The position numbers and the translations under genes are program-made. The notes beneath the pieces were generated by a model. The model was given only the letters and a program-made list of their open reading frames with translations. It was not told the DNA's origin and made no database searches. Positions 7,983 to 18,210 of a stretch of 64,000 nt of DNA are shown piece after piece. The DNA is taken from contig JBKBHS010000001.1 of the NCBI GenBank assembly GCA_046299555.1, positions 1,633,303-1,697,302 on the forward strand, read 5' to 3'. This stretch comes from CALKJP01 sp046299555. GTDB lineage: Bacteria > Bacteroidota > Bacteroidia > JACCXN01. Numbering within the stretch: position 1 is the first letter of the stretch; every line of letters begins with the position of its first letter.

Positions 7983-9868
7983 ATGTCTTTTCTATTAAAG
8001 TTTTTATTGTTTTTTATAATTCCCTTAATACCGGGATATTATTTATTTGCATTTGTATTTAAAGAAGAACATAATCCTGCTAAAGCAATAGTTTACAGTA
8101 TTGGTTTTGTGCCGGTTTTTAATTTATTGATATTTTATTATTTGCTTTTACTCTTACCGGGTTTGCCAATTTTATTTTATGTATTAGCCCCCTTATTGTT
8201 TATTAGCTTATTGTTTTTATTTATTCCCGAAAAGAACAAAAAGAAATTGCAATTACCAAACTCAAGTCTTTCTTACCTTGGTATTCTAATTTTTTCAATA
8301 GTAATTTCTTATATATATGCACAGGCTAAACCTGTATCTGAACATGATACCTTAGAATATGCCTTACAAGGCCGGCATTTTTTTAATACACGTTCAGTTT
8401 ATTATACATCCTATCCTTTTCATGCTGAAAATGGCTTTTATTATGTAGGATTACATGGATTTGCTTTCCCGCTTATCTATACTTGGGAATTAATGTTTAA
8501 CCAATTGATAGGTTCGGATAGTATAATTTTATTCAAGTTTATTAATCCTTTTTACGCAACACTATTATTAGGCTTGGTGTATGAAGAGGTAAAAATAGTT
8601 GGAAAAAAATACGCTTTTTGGGCTGTATTAGTTTTATTATTTACTACAGGATTTATTTTTAATGCCTTACAATTTCATTTAGAAATGCTTCGCCAGTATT
8701 TGTTTTTAGCATTTGCTGCTTCGTTTATTAAAGCTCTAAAAAATAATTCTATAAAAAATATACTACTCTTTTCTGTAATTGCCGGTTTACAAAGTACCGT
8801 TCATTCTATTGGTGCTATTGCATCTGCAATAGCCATAGTAATATTGATGGCTTATGCAATTTTTCAAAAAACTGATAAAAAGTATATTCATGCTATTTAT
8901 AGTGTGATTGCTTTAGTTTTATTTGGTTGGATACATTATATTTTAGATATATTAATTGGTACAGGGTGGATTTTAAAGTAAATCAAAATTGTAAAGTAAA
9001 TGTATTAGCGCTGTTTTCAGTGCTTGTTATTTCTTTTATTTATTTTGTTGTTACAACATCATATACCGGTTTACCTTTAAGTGATGCTGAAAATAGAGGT
9101 ATAGACACTCCACTTAAATTATGGTTGAATGGCTATCTGGGAGTTTTCTTTGGCTTTAAAAGTAATGGAAATATTATCTGGTTACTGCCTGTTTTTATAA
9201 TAATTGCATGGAACAAAGTGAAGTCAAACATACAGGTAAAATATTTTATAGCATTTTATGTTTTACTTTTCTTGCTTATTGCTGTTAAGGGTTATATCAA
9301 TGGTCGTTATCAGTTTACATTGGTTCCTATAAGCATTATTTCAATGGTTTTTTTAATAAAAGAAGTTTTTGATGAAAGCAACCAAAAGAAACTTTTTTAT
9401 CTATTAATTGCATTAAGCTTGTTTAATACTTTATACTTTACAGCAATCGATTATTGGCCTCGTTATAAAGACCGCTTTTATTTACTATTTAATAGTAATG
9501 CAAAACAATCATCTGAAAATTCTAAACAGATGGATTATTTAACATATATCAAAAATCATATTCCCGAAAATGAAAATGTATTAGTAAATAATTTACCGGA
9601 ATACTTTTATTACACGAATCGAAAAGGTTTATTTTGTTGGACAGGGCAAGATGTTGTTTATACTCCCAATGGTGAGCAAAATTTTTCTTCAAAAGCTACT
9701 TCAGAAGAATTAAAGAAATTTATTCTTGAAGAATTAAACTGCAAGTATTTTTTTACTACCATTCAATTAAATAATTATAATCCTCAATTCACCGCATTTT
9801 TAGAAAAGGAAGCCGATTTAGTATTTAATGATGGCAGTAAATATTTAATCTATAAATTTAAATCGTGA
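7983..9868 (+). CDS. GT-C/GT39-like membrane glycosyltransferase, split by a -1 frameshift
   Basis: The first frame runs from ATG 7983 (a GTG two codons earlier is less likely) to TAA at 8979-8981; the second frame, one base back, is open through this point and ends at 9868. Joined at the heptamer T TTA AAG (8972-8978) they give about 628 residues. The first part has about eight membrane helices and an SEHDTLEY stretch in a loop near residue 117, the place of the acidic catalytic motif in lipid-sugar-using GT-C enzymes. The second part adds three or four helices and a soluble tail rich in Tyr. It probably adds a sugar to a surface glycan from a polyprenyl donor. Either programmed frameshifting, a real lesion or a sequence error explains the split. 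Confidence 0.7.
8972..8978 (+). other. Slippery heptamer T TTA AAG at the frame break
   Basis: In the upstream frame the codons are ATT TTA AAG TAA, so T TTA AAG has the X XXY YYZ form used for -1 slippage. Slipping back one base gives TTT AAA GTA and continues in the downstream frame. A purine-rich AGGGTGGA lies immediately upstream (8963-8970), reminiscent of the stimulator in E. coli dnaX. Function is not shown. Confidence 0.5.
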
Positions 9869-11106
9869 GCTTGTTTAAAAAGAATAATCTCTTTCATAAC
9901 CTTGCCAAAATATTTTCGGCAACTGTACTTGCTCATGCTATTACATTAGCTTTTTCGCCTATTCTTACACGTTTGTATTTACCCGAAGCATTTGGATTAT
10001 TAGCATTTGTATTATCTGTTTCCAATCCTTTTTCTTCTTTTTCAACATTTCGTTTAGAGCAGGCTGTAGTATTGCCCAAAAACAATAACGATGCATTAAA
10101 AATTGCCAATACGGTTATAATTTTAAATACCTTTTTTTCGCTTTTGCTTTTACTTTTTATTCTAATTTTTGGAAAAACTTTATTTCAAAAACCTATTGGA
10201 GTTTTGCTATATATTCCCCTGATAGTTTTTATTACGGGCTTTCAAATGCCTTTAAATTCATGGTTGCAGCGCTATAAAAAATACAACAGTATTGCTAATG
10301 GCAAATTAATTCAAACCATAGCCATATCTGTTTTTTCAATTTTGTTTTACTGGTATAATACAAGCTATGGTTTATTGGCAGGCTATCTTACCGGGTGGAT
10401 TTTTTACAGTGTTTATATGTATTATCAAGCCAATAAAAATCAATTTTATCTTCAATATGCAGCAATTGTTAATGATGTTAAAACAACTATTATTCAGTAT
10501 AAAGATTTTCCATTGTACCACGTATTGCCTTCGGTAGCGGTTTCGTTTACACTTTCCATACCAGTATATTATTTTAGCTCATACTATTCAGAAGCAGAAA
10601 TAGGTTGGTTTAATTTTGCAAGACAAATGTTAATGGTGCCTGTATCGCTTGTTACGGCCGCTTTTTCGCAAGTATATTATGCCAGAGTGGTTGAAATAAT
10701 CAATCACCGCAAAAAAATTTTTCCTGAATTTAAAAAGCTGGTTAGCCTATTATTTTTGATTTCTTTAGCCATGACAGTTGCCTTGTTTTTTTTCGGAGAG
10801 CTTTTATTTACATTTATTTTTGGAAAACAATGGTCTACTGCAGGAATGTATGCATCTGTTCTAGTTTTCTCAGCAGCATTACAATTAATGGTATGGCCAT
10901 TAAATTCAATTCCGGTAGCATTGGGTAAAATTAAATTCAATAGCATGTTACAATTATCACACTTTGTGCTAACACTATGTCTTTTTTTATTACATAATTT
11001 ATTACCACTGGAATTTATTTATTTTGTAGTAGCGGTAGATGTATTGTTTTTTATTAGTTACTTTATTTTTATTTATTATCAAATTTCAGCGCACGACAAA
11101 GCATGA
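9865..11106 (+). CDS. Polysaccharide flippase (Wzx/MOP-type)
   Basis: 413 residues, with 12 or so membrane segments and the N-terminal pattern of MOP-superfamily flippases (HNLAKIFSATVLAHAITLAF, then ILTRLYLPEAFGLLAFVLS). Such proteins move lipid-linked oligosaccharide repeat units across the inner membrane. The GTG start overlaps the stop of the glycosyltransferase (GTGA), and the stop overlaps the wecB start (ATGA), so the three are translationally coupled. Confidence 0.88.
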   Translation: MSLFKKNNLFHNLAKIFSATVLAHAITLAFSPILTRLYLPEAFGLLAFVLSVSNPFSSFSTFRLEQAVVLPKNNNDALKIANTVIILNTFFSLLLLLFILIFGKTLFQKPIGVLLYIPLIVFITGFQMPLNSWLQRYKKYNSIANGKLIQTIAISVFSILFYWYNTSYGLLAGYLTGWIFYSVYMYYQANKNQFYLQYAAIVNDVKTTIIQYKDFPLYHVLPSVAVSFTLSIPVYYFSSYYSEAEIGWFNFARQMLMVPVSLVTAAFSQVYYARVVEIINHRKKIFPEFKKLVSLLFLISLAMTVALFFFGELLFTFIFGKQWSTAGMYASVLVFSAALQLMVWPLNSIPVALGKIKFNSMLQLSHFVLTLCLFLLHNLLPLEFIYFVVAVDVLFFISYFIFIYYQISAHDKA

Positions 11107-12191
11107 TTAAAATATTAACCATAGTAGGAGCAAGGCCTCAGTTTATTAAAGCAGCAGCTGTTAGCCGAGCATTTTCAAAGCATAAAGAAATTGTGGAAAT
11201 TATTGTGCATACCGGTCAGCACTTTGATAAAAACATGAGTGATGTTTTTTTTGAAGAGATGCAAATTCCTAAACCGCATTATAATTTGAATATTCATGGT
11301 TTATCGCATGGAGCCATGACAGGGCAAATGTTAGAAGGTATCGAAAAAATTATCCTAAAAGAAAATCCCGATTATGTATTGGTGTATGGCGATACTAACT
11401 CTACCATTGCCGGAGCTTTAGCAGCTAAAAAACTGCATGTAAAAGTAATACATGTTGAAGCGGGTTTGCGTTCGTTTAACATGGAAATGCCCGAAGAAAT
11501 AAATAGAATTGTAACCGACAGAATTTCAGATATTTTATTTTGTCCTACGGATGCTGCTGTTGAAAATTTGAAAAAAGAAGGGATGGATAAAATGCAGGTA
11601 AGTATTATCAAAAATGGTGATGTAATGCAAGATGCAGCTTTGTTTTATGCAGAACAAGCAGAAAAAAAATCAACTATTATAAAAGATTTATCTTTAAATG
11701 ATTTTGTGCTTTGCACCATACATAGAGCTGAAAATACCGACAATGTTGAGAATTTAAAAAACATCATTAAAGGATTAAATAAAATTAATTCTGAAATTCA
11801 AGTGTTGGTGCCATTACATCCACGTACCAAAAATATTCTTGAAAAGGAAAATATCCCAATTGATTTTAAATTGATTGAACCTGTTGGATATTTTGATATG
11901 ATAATGCTTTTAAAGCATTGTAAACTGGTAATAACCGATAGCGGAGGCTTGCAAAAAGAAGCATTTTTCTTTCAGAAAAATTGCGTAACACTTCGTAATG
12001 AAACAGAGTGGGTGGAGTTGGTTGAAAATGGCTACAATGAATTAGCCGGAAACAATTCCGATAAAATTTATCAGGCCTATCAAAAAATGATTGTTAAGAA
12101 AAATGATTTTTCTAAAAATTTATATGGAAATGGTAAAGCATGCGATATAATAGTAGATAAAATTTTATCGCACAACATTCCAGTCAACTAA
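11103..12191 (+). CDS. wecB: UDP-N-acetylglucosamine 2-epimerase (non-hydrolysing)
   Basis: 362 residues. The N-terminus ILTIVGARPQFIKAAAV, the HTGQHFDKNMSD stretch, HVEAGLRS and the C-terminal TDSGGLQKEAFF are all signature segments of WecB/MnaA enzymes. It interconverts UDP-GlcNAc and UDP-ManNAc in the cytoplasm, supplying ManNAc-derived sugars for the surface glycan built by this locus. It is coupled to the flippase by an ATGA overlap. Its last 27 bases overlap the 3' end of the convergent lipoprotein gene. Confidence 0.94.
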   Translation: MIKILTIVGARPQFIKAAAVSRAFSKHKEIVEIIVHTGQHFDKNMSDVFFEEMQIPKPHYNLNIHGLSHGAMTGQMLEGIEKIILKENPDYVLVYGDTNSTIAGALAAKKLHVKVIHVEAGLRSFNMEMPEEINRIVTDRISDILFCPTDAAVENLKKEGMDKMQVSIIKNGDVMQDAALFYAEQAEKKSTIIKDLSLNDFVLCTIHRAENTDNVENLKNIIKGLNKINSEIQVLVPLHPRTKNILEKENIPIDFKLIEPVGYFDMIMLLKHCKLVITDSGGLQKEAFFFQKNCVTLRNETEWVELVENGYNELAGNNSDKIYQAYQKMIVKKNDFSKNLYGNGKACDIIVDKILSHNIPVN

Positions 12192-12857
12192 ATGATACAC
12201 CTTGTATCCCAAAATACTATCAGGAATTTCTACTTTAACTATTCCACAGTCTCTGTTAAAGTAGTAATATGTGCTATCTAATAATGTTGTATCATATTTA
12301 GTTGTGCTATCGTGTTTAAATAGCTGTTTTGATATTTTATAAAATGTTTTACCTGAAAGGCTTAATGAGTCATAATTAACAATAGCATTTCTTGATATAA
12401 ATCCATTGGTATAATTGTAATCAAAATGTAATAAAACCCAATTTCCAGGCCCTGCCGGGGTATATGGATAAACTGCAGCCCCGCTAAGTTTATATTTTTT
12501 AATGAAATGATTTATTTGATGAGAAAATACTGTTTCAACATATTCGTAATAATAAGTAGGGCCTGCAGGACCTTGTCCGGGACCGGCCGGGCCGGGCGTA
12601 AAAGAGCCGGTGCTGGGTAATGAAGAAGCGCTAATTACTGTAAATGTATCAAGAGTTAAAGTATCTACATATTTCCACCACGAACCTGATTTAAAAGCAA
12701 GTGTGGCTAATAATTCTGCATTAACCGGACCACTGTAAACCGGCTCGTAAGGTTTTTGGGTATTTCCGGTGTTATTATTGGCAGTTGGAATTGCAGGATC
12801 TTTTTTACAAGCAAATAGCAGTAGAGAAAACGATATTAATAAATAAAAAATCTTCAT
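12165..12857 (-). CDS. Lipoprotein of unknown function with Gly-Pro-rich stretch
   Basis: 230 residues. A lipoprotein signal with the box LLFAC (Cys17) is followed by KKDP and a low-complexity Asn/Thr/Pro linker. A Gly/Pro/Ala-rich stretch (PGPAGPGQGPAGP near residue 90) interrupts an otherwise beta-rich domain with many Tyr and Asp. No family was recognised. It is the only minus-strand gene in the polysaccharide locus and converges on wecB with a 27-base overlap. It is divergent from the GT2 gene, with 40 bases between starts. Confidence 0.75.
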   Translation of the reverse strand: MKIFYLLISFSLLLFACKKDPAIPTANNNTGNTQKPYEPVYSGPVNAELLATLAFKSGSWWKYVDTLTLDTFTVISASSLPSTGSFTPGPAGPGQGPAGPTYYYEYVETVFSHQINHFIKKYKLSGAAVYPYTPAGPGNWVLLHFDYNYTNGFISRNAIVNYDSLSLSGKTFYKISKQLFKHDSTTKYDTTLLDSTYYYFNRDCGIVKVEIPDSILGYKVYHLVDWNVVR

Positions 12858-12897
12858 AAAGCAATTTTTAAATTAAATTTACGCATATTTTTTTAAA

Positions 12898-13839
12898 ATG
12901 CAACTATCCATTATCTGTCCAACATACAACGAAATAAACTACATCGAAAAGGTATGCTTATCGCTCAATGTTGACGATGGAATTGAAAAAGAAATTTTAT
13001 TTGCTGACGGTGGTTCAAACGATGGAACAAGAGAAAAGATTATACAATTAAAATCAATTTATCAGAATGTTCATTTAATAGATAATCCGCTAAAGTCAGC
13101 AACACATGGTTTTAATATCGCCTTTCAACATGCCAAAGGAAAATATATTGCCTTTGTTGGTGCACATGCAGAATATGATAAAGATTATTTTAAACAGGCA
13201 TTATTTTATTTAGAAAAAGATGAATGCGATGCAGTAGGTGGACCGCTTGTTCAAAAAGGTAAAGGATTGCAAGGACAAGCCATTGCATGTGTAATGAGTT
13301 CAAAATTTGGTGTCGGCAATACCGAATTCAGAACAATGAAACAAAAAATGTATGTAGATAGTGTTGCTTTTGCGGTATATAAACGCGAAGTGTTTGAAAA
13401 GGCAGGATTAATGGATACATCACTTAGAGTAAATCAGGATGACGAATTTCACTATCGTTTAAATAAATTAGGATTTCGTATTTTAATGGTTCCTGAAATG
13501 AAAGCAACGTATTATGTTCGTAACACTTTAAGTTCGTTGTTTAAACAATATTTTAATTACGGATTATTTAAACCCCTTGTATTTAAAAAAGTTGGTGGTA
13601 ATATCCGTTTCCGTCATTTAGTTCCCAGTTTTTTTGTACTCTATCTTTTTTTGCTTCCTTTGGCAAACTTCGCTCCAATTCTACTTTTACCTTTGTTGAT
13701 TTATTTGTTATTAATTATTGCAGTTTCTTTTTCTTTTACGGTCGATTTTAATATTAGATTAAGAGCTATACCGGTATTTCCGGTTTTACATATTAGTTAT
13801 GGTTTTGGGTTTATTTTAGGATTATTCAAAAAGGGATAA
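12898..13839 (+). CDS. Family 2 glycosyltransferase (ExoA-like)
   Basis: 313 residues. The N-terminal GT-A domain has SIICPTYNE at the start, a DGGSNDGT nucleotide-binding stretch near residues 39-46, and NQDDEFHYRL near 181. Two or three membrane segments at the C-terminus (about 240-305) anchor it, as in ExoA-type transferases. It would add a sugar to a lipid-linked glycan on the cytoplasmic side. The donor sugar cannot be told. It starts the second part of the polysaccharide operon and is followed after 5 bases by the FemAB-like gene. Confidence 0.9.
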   Translation: MQLSIICPTYNEINYIEKVCLSLNVDDGIEKEILFADGGSNDGTREKIIQLKSIYQNVHLIDNPLKSATHGFNIAFQHAKGKYIAFVGAHAEYDKDYFKQALFYLEKDECDAVGGPLVQKGKGLQGQAIACVMSSKFGVGNTEFRTMKQKMYVDSVAFAVYKREVFEKAGLMDTSLRVNQDDEFHYRLNKLGFRILMVPEMKATYYVRNTLSSLFKQYFNYGLFKPLVFKKVGGNIRFRHLVPSFFVLYLFLLPLANFAPILLLPLLIYLLLIIAVSFSFTVDFNIRLRAIPVFPVLHISYGFGFILGLFKKG

Positions 13840-13844
13840 AATAA

Positions 13845-14735
13845 GTGGATAAGATTTTTCAAAATATTCAAATTAATTTTAGTGAACAGGGCACAATTCA
13901 TGATTTCTTTTCAGCATATCCTCATGTATTAGAAAATGAAGAATATGGCTGGATGAAATACGAAAAGTTTGCTTATGTAAAATATCCCGTATATCATTTC
14001 GAGAAAGTGGATAAGGATGAATTATATCGAATTTTAAAAAAAACGAATGCTCCTGTTCTATCATACAGTATTTTAAATCCAAATGGTAACGTGTTTTGGT
14101 ATGTGTGTAAACACATTTCTTTTGAAAGTCTAAAAGCTACACAGAGAAGAGATATTAGCAAAGCCGCAAATGATTTAGTAATTAAAGATATTGATATTGA
14201 AACGCTAATTAATTCAGGTTTTGAGGCATATTCAGATACGCGTAAAAGAGTTGGTTTGAGTGATTTTAACAAAATTGATTTTAGCAATCGTTTTTCAAAA
14301 CAAAAACATACACAAGCTAATTTTTATATCGGTGCATTTCAGGGAGAACAATTACAGGCCTTTGTTTCATTAATTATTTTTAATAATAAAGTTGAAATTG
14401 AAGGCGTATTTTCAAGAAATGAAGCCTTGCCTTTATGTGTGAATAATTATTTAAATTTTGCCATTACACATTATTTTTTGAATGTTCAAAAAATGGAATT
14501 GGTGAGTTATGGCTTTTCATCCATTCAAGAAGGTGATTTCGAAGGTTTGCATCGTTTTAAATTAAAGTGCGGTTTTGAAGCCATTCCCGTTCAACGTATT
14601 TTTGTTGTAAATCCTAAGTATAAAATTTTTATAAACAGTATTAGCTTAAAATTGGCAAAATCAATTTTACAACTATTTCCTGATAACAGAATTACAAGAA
14701 AACTAAACGGAGTAATTAATATTTTATCAAATTAA
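13845..14735 (+). CDS. FemAB/GNAT-like acyltransferase of the polysaccharide locus
   Basis: 296 residues from a GTG start. The central part (KATQRRDISKAAND, then SGFEAYSDTRKRVG, then ANFYIGAFQGEQLQAFVSL) resembles the second GNAT-like lobe of FemAB-type transferases found in polysaccharide clusters. No catalytic residue can be named. It may transfer an acyl or aminoacyl group to a glycan precursor. It lies between a GT2 gene (5 bases) and an O-antigen ligase gene whose ATG shares one base with its stop. Start choice is uncertain, as no ATG lies nearby. Confidence 0.55.
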   Translation: MDKIFQNIQINFSEQGTIHDFFSAYPHVLENEEYGWMKYEKFAYVKYPVYHFEKVDKDELYRILKKTNAPVLSYSILNPNGNVFWYVCKHISFESLKATQRRDISKAANDLVIKDIDIETLINSGFEAYSDTRKRVGLSDFNKIDFSNRFSKQKHTQANFYIGAFQGEQLQAFVSLIIFNNKVEIEGVFSRNEALPLCVNNYLNFAITHYFLNVQKMELVSYGFSSIQEGDFEGLHRFKLKCGFEAIPVQRIFVVNPKYKIFINSISLKLAKSILQLFPDNRITRKLNGVINILSN

Positions 14736-16033
14736 TGGAGTTACTTTCACAACATAGTAAGCAAAAGTATTTTGAATACATACATTATGTGTTTGTTTTC
14801 TTATTGCCAATTGCTCCTAAAATGCTGCCTGTTTTAATTATTTTAATTAGTCTGCTTTGGTTATTGGAAGGTGATTTTAAAACTAAGTTTCAACAAATTA
14901 TATCATCCAAATTACTTTGGGTATTTATTTCAATATATCTTATCTATTTGCTTGGAATGACATATACCTTCAACACCTTACATGGTTGGAAAGACTTAGA
15001 AACAAAATTTACTTTATTGCTATTTCCTTTAATATATGCTACATCCATTAATGCCAAAAAGATTCAGTTTTTTAATGTATTCAAATATTTAGCTTATGGC
15101 TGTTCTTTGGCTGCATTAGTAGGTTTAGGAGATTCAACCTATAATTTCATTTATGAATTATATGCACGAGCTAATAATATAGTGCTCGATACTTCTTATC
15201 CTTATACCAATTACTTTTTTTCTGCCTATGTGTCGCCATTTTTGCATACCGGATATTTTGCTCTTTATATCAATGTCTCTATTGCTTTTTTGTTGTATCA
15301 TTTATTGTTTAAACATCAATCTTTAAGTTTAAATATAAAAAGAAGGTTCATATTTATACTGATTTTTCTTAGCTGTTATAATGTATTGTTATTATCAAAA
15401 ATCGGTTTAATAAGCATGATTGGTATTTATGTTTTTATTATTTATTTATGGACAAAACAAAAATTTAGTTTTTATAAACAATTGCTTATTGTTTCATTGT
15501 TTCTTATATTTATAATTGGTGTTTCTTTGGCTATTCCAAAAGTTCGATTAAATTTTGAACATTTAATTGAAACTACTTTTTCGAAAAATGAAAGTGAATT
15601 AGACAGCGAAGATGGTTCTGCCTCCCGTTTAGTGGCATGGAAAACATCTTTTGATTTGGCTAAAATTTATTTTTTAACAGGAGTAGGAACAGGAGATGTA
15701 AAACAAACTTTGACAGATGAATATAAAAAAAGAGGATATCAAAATGCTTATGAAATCCAATTAAATTCGCATAATCAGTATATACAAACTACTTTAGCCG
15801 TTGGTTTGGCGGGTCTTTTGGCTTTGTTATTATTGGTATTTTTCAATATTAGAAATGCCATTCGCAAAAAAGATTACATCCATTTTATTTTTATTTTACT
15901 TGTAAGTACACAATTTTTCGTGGAGGCATCTTTAGAAACGCAAGCCGGAGTTATATTTATTTCGTTTTTTAATTCAGCCTTTAACTTTATATTTACAACC
16001 TCTGAATCATCTATTAAAACAATACACCAATGA
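14735..16033 (+). CDS. O-antigen ligase/polymerase family membrane protein
   Basis: 432 residues, 10-12 membrane helices. The large periplasmic loop near residues 285-350 holds GSASRLVAWKTSFDLAKI, then GVGTGDVKQ and LNSHNQYIQT, which are hallmarks of the Wzy_C/WaaL family. It either polymerises glycan repeat units or ligates them to a lipid or protein acceptor; sequence alone does not separate these. It closes the polysaccharide operon and overlaps the next gene by ATGA. Confidence 0.88.
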   Translation: MELLSQHSKQKYFEYIHYVFVFLLPIAPKMLPVLIILISLLWLLEGDFKTKFQQIISSKLLWVFISIYLIYLLGMTYTFNTLHGWKDLETKFTLLLFPLIYATSINAKKIQFFNVFKYLAYGCSLAALVGLGDSTYNFIYELYARANNIVLDTSYPYTNYFFSAYVSPFLHTGYFALYINVSIAFLLYHLLFKHQSLSLNIKRRFIFILIFLSCYNVLLLSKIGLISMIGIYVFIIYLWTKQKFSFYKQLLIVSLFLIFIIGVSLAIPKVRLNFEHLIETTFSKNESELDSEDGSASRLVAWKTSFDLAKIYFLTGVGTGDVKQTLTDEYKKRGYQNAYEIQLNSHNQYIQTTLAVGLAGLLALLLLVFFNIRNAIRKKDYIHFIFILLVSTQFFVEASLETQAGVIFISFFNSAFNFIFTTSESSIKTIHQ

Positions 16034-18198
16034 AACGTAATTTAATTCTTGTTTTATCATCTTTATTCATTCTTCTATCTTCTCATTTATTAAGAGCTGA
16101 TGAAGGCATGTGGATTCCTATGCTTCTGAAACAATTAAATGAAGCCGATATGCAAGCAAAGGGATTGAAATTGACTGCCGAAGATTTATATAGTATTAAT
16201 AAATCCAGCTTGAAAGATGCCATTGTACATTTTGGCGGTGGTTGCACGGGAGAAATAATTTCTGCAGAAGGATTAATGCTTACTAATCATCACTGCGGCT
16301 ATAGCCAGATACAAAGCCATAGCTCGGTAGAAAAAGATTATTTAACGCATGGTTTTTGGGCAATGAATAAAAGTGAAGAATTACCAAATCCGGGTTTAAC
16401 GGCTACCATTATTGTAAGAATGGAAGACGTAACAAATCTTGTTTTAAAAGGTGTTAGAGACGATATGACTGAAAAAGTGAGAGATTCAATCATAAATATC
16501 AATATTAAATATATTGAAAAAGATGCCGTAAAAGGTACACATTACGAAGCAAAAATTCGTCCTTTTTATCATGGTAATGAATACTACATGTTTATTACTG
16601 AAACATTTAAAGATGTACGTTTAGTAGGAGCTCCACCATCGTCTATTGGTAAATTTGGTGGCGATACCGACAACTGGATGTGGCCTCGTCATACAGGCGA
16701 TTTTGCTGTTTTTAGAATATATGCCGACAAAGACAATAAACCTGCCGAATATTCAAAAGATAATGTTCCCTATAAGCCGAAACATTTCTTCCCAATTTCA
16801 TTAAAAGGCGTAAAAGAAAATGACTTTACCATGGTTTATGGTTTTCCCGGTAGAACAAATGAATATTTACCCTCTTATGCAGTAGATATGATTGTGAATG
16901 TTTCAAACCCTGCTCGTATAAAAGTACGCAATGAGCGTTTGGCAATTTGGGATGGCGAAATGAAAAAGAATGACACCATTCGTATTCAGTATGCAGCTAA
17001 ATACGCATCAGTTGCCAATGCATGGAAAAAATGGATAGGAGAGAGCAAGGGTATAAAACGTTTTAATGGAATAGAGAAAAAAGAAGAATTGGAAAAAGAA
17101 TTTACTAAACGTATTCTAGCCAATAATGAGTGGAATATTAAATATGCAGGATTGCTGGATAAATTCAAATTAGCATACAATGAGCTTACCTATTATACCA
17201 TTCCAAACGATTATTTTGTGGAAGCTATAATGGGTATTGAATCTTTTTCGCTGGCAAGAGGGGCTATGCCTTTATTAGAGCTTAGTGCAAAACAGCCTGT
17301 GAATAATGAAGATATAAAAAAGCAAACTGAAAAAATGATTCAGGGCGCAGAAGGATTTTTTAAAAATTACAACTCAAATACCGATAAGAAGATTTTTGCT
17401 GCCATGATGGAGCTTTATATTCGCAATGTAGATAAAGCTTTTTATCCTTCAGTAATTAATGATTTACAAAAGAAATACAAATTGGATTTTAATCGTATAG
17501 CTGATGAAGTGTATGCAAAATCAATATTTACAGATAAAAAGCGTTATGCTGATTTTATGGCTTCATACGATGCAAAAAAATCTAAAAAGATAACCAAAGA
17601 TCCATTATATGTAATTTTCGAAAGTTTTTGGAAACTATACATAAATCAAATTGCGCCAAATATTCAGCGTTTAAACACTGAAATTTCTTTATTACAACGA
17701 AATTACATGAAAGCCCTAAAAGAAGTTATGCCTGAAAAGAAATACTATCCTGATGCAAATTCTACATTACGAGTTGCTTATGGAAAAGTAGAAGGATATG
17801 AACCAATGGATGCTGTAAAGTATAATTACTTTACTACTTTAAACGGTATAATGGAAAAAGAAGATCCGAAAAATGATGAGTTTGTTGTACCTGAAAAATT
17901 AAAAGAATTATTTGATAAAAAAGATTTTGGGCCTTATGGCGTAAATGGTGTAATGCCTGTAGCCTTTGTAGCTTCCAATCACACTACTGGTGGAAACTCC
18001 GGAAGCCCTGTATTAGATGCAGAAGGGAATTTAATAGGAACAAATTTCGATCGCGTTTGGGAAGGTACCATGAGCGATATAATGTTCGATCCGGATCGTT
18101 GCAGAAATATCTCGGTGGATGTTCGCTACACCTTATTTATTATCGATAAGTTTGCCGGTGCCGGCTACTTGTTAAATGAAATGAAGTTGGTTAAATAA
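16030..18198 (+). CDS. S46-family dipeptidyl-peptidase, DPP11-like
   Basis: 722 residues with a signal peptide (1-23). The serine-protease triad is visible: LTNHHCGY (His87), WPRHTGDF (Asp224) and GGNSGSPV (Ser657). In the family, the residue 18 places after the Ser decides specificity: Arg in Asp/Glu-specific DPP11, Gly in DPP7. Here it is Arg675 (NFDRVWEG), so acidic P1 preference is inferred. It acts in the periplasm, releasing dipeptides from imported oligopeptides. The ATGA overlap with the ligase gene is probably a chance of packing rather than functional linkage. Confidence 0.92.
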   Translation: MKRNLILVLSSLFILLSSHLLRADEGMWIPMLLKQLNEADMQAKGLKLTAEDLYSINKSSLKDAIVHFGGGCTGEIISAEGLMLTNHHCGYSQIQSHSSVEKDYLTHGFWAMNKSEELPNPGLTATIIVRMEDVTNLVLKGVRDDMTEKVRDSIININIKYIEKDAVKGTHYEAKIRPFYHGNEYYMFITETFKDVRLVGAPPSSIGKFGGDTDNWMWPRHTGDFAVFRIYADKDNKPAEYSKDNVPYKPKHFFPISLKGVKENDFTMVYGFPGRTNEYLPSYAVDMIVNVSNPARIKVRNERLAIWDGEMKKNDTIRIQYAAKYASVANAWKKWIGESKGIKRFNGIEKKEELEKEFTKRILANNEWNIKYAGLLDKFKLAYNELTYYTIPNDYFVEAIMGIESFSLARGAMPLLELSAKQPVNNEDIKKQTEKMIQGAEGFFKNYNSNTDKKIFAAMMELYIRNVDKAFYPSVINDLQKKYKLDFNRIADEVYAKSIFTDKKRYADFMASYDAKKSKKITKDPLYVIFESFWKLYINQIAPNIQRLNTEISLLQRNYMKALKEVMPEKKYYPDANSTLRVAYGKVEGYEPMDAVKYNYFTTLNGIMEKEDPKNDEFVVPEKLKELFDKKDFGPYGVNGVMPVAFVASNHTTGGNSGSPVLDAEGNLIGTNFDRVWEGTMSDIMFDPDRCRNISVDVRYTLFIIDKFAGAGYLLNEMKLVK

Positions 18199-18210
18199 AT
18201 TATTTTCATT

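Noticed and set aside
8927..9868. The second glycosyltransferase frame as a separate gene starting at a TTG
   Set aside because: The TTG start lies inside the first frame, membrane topology is incomplete without the first part, and a slippery site explains the join better.
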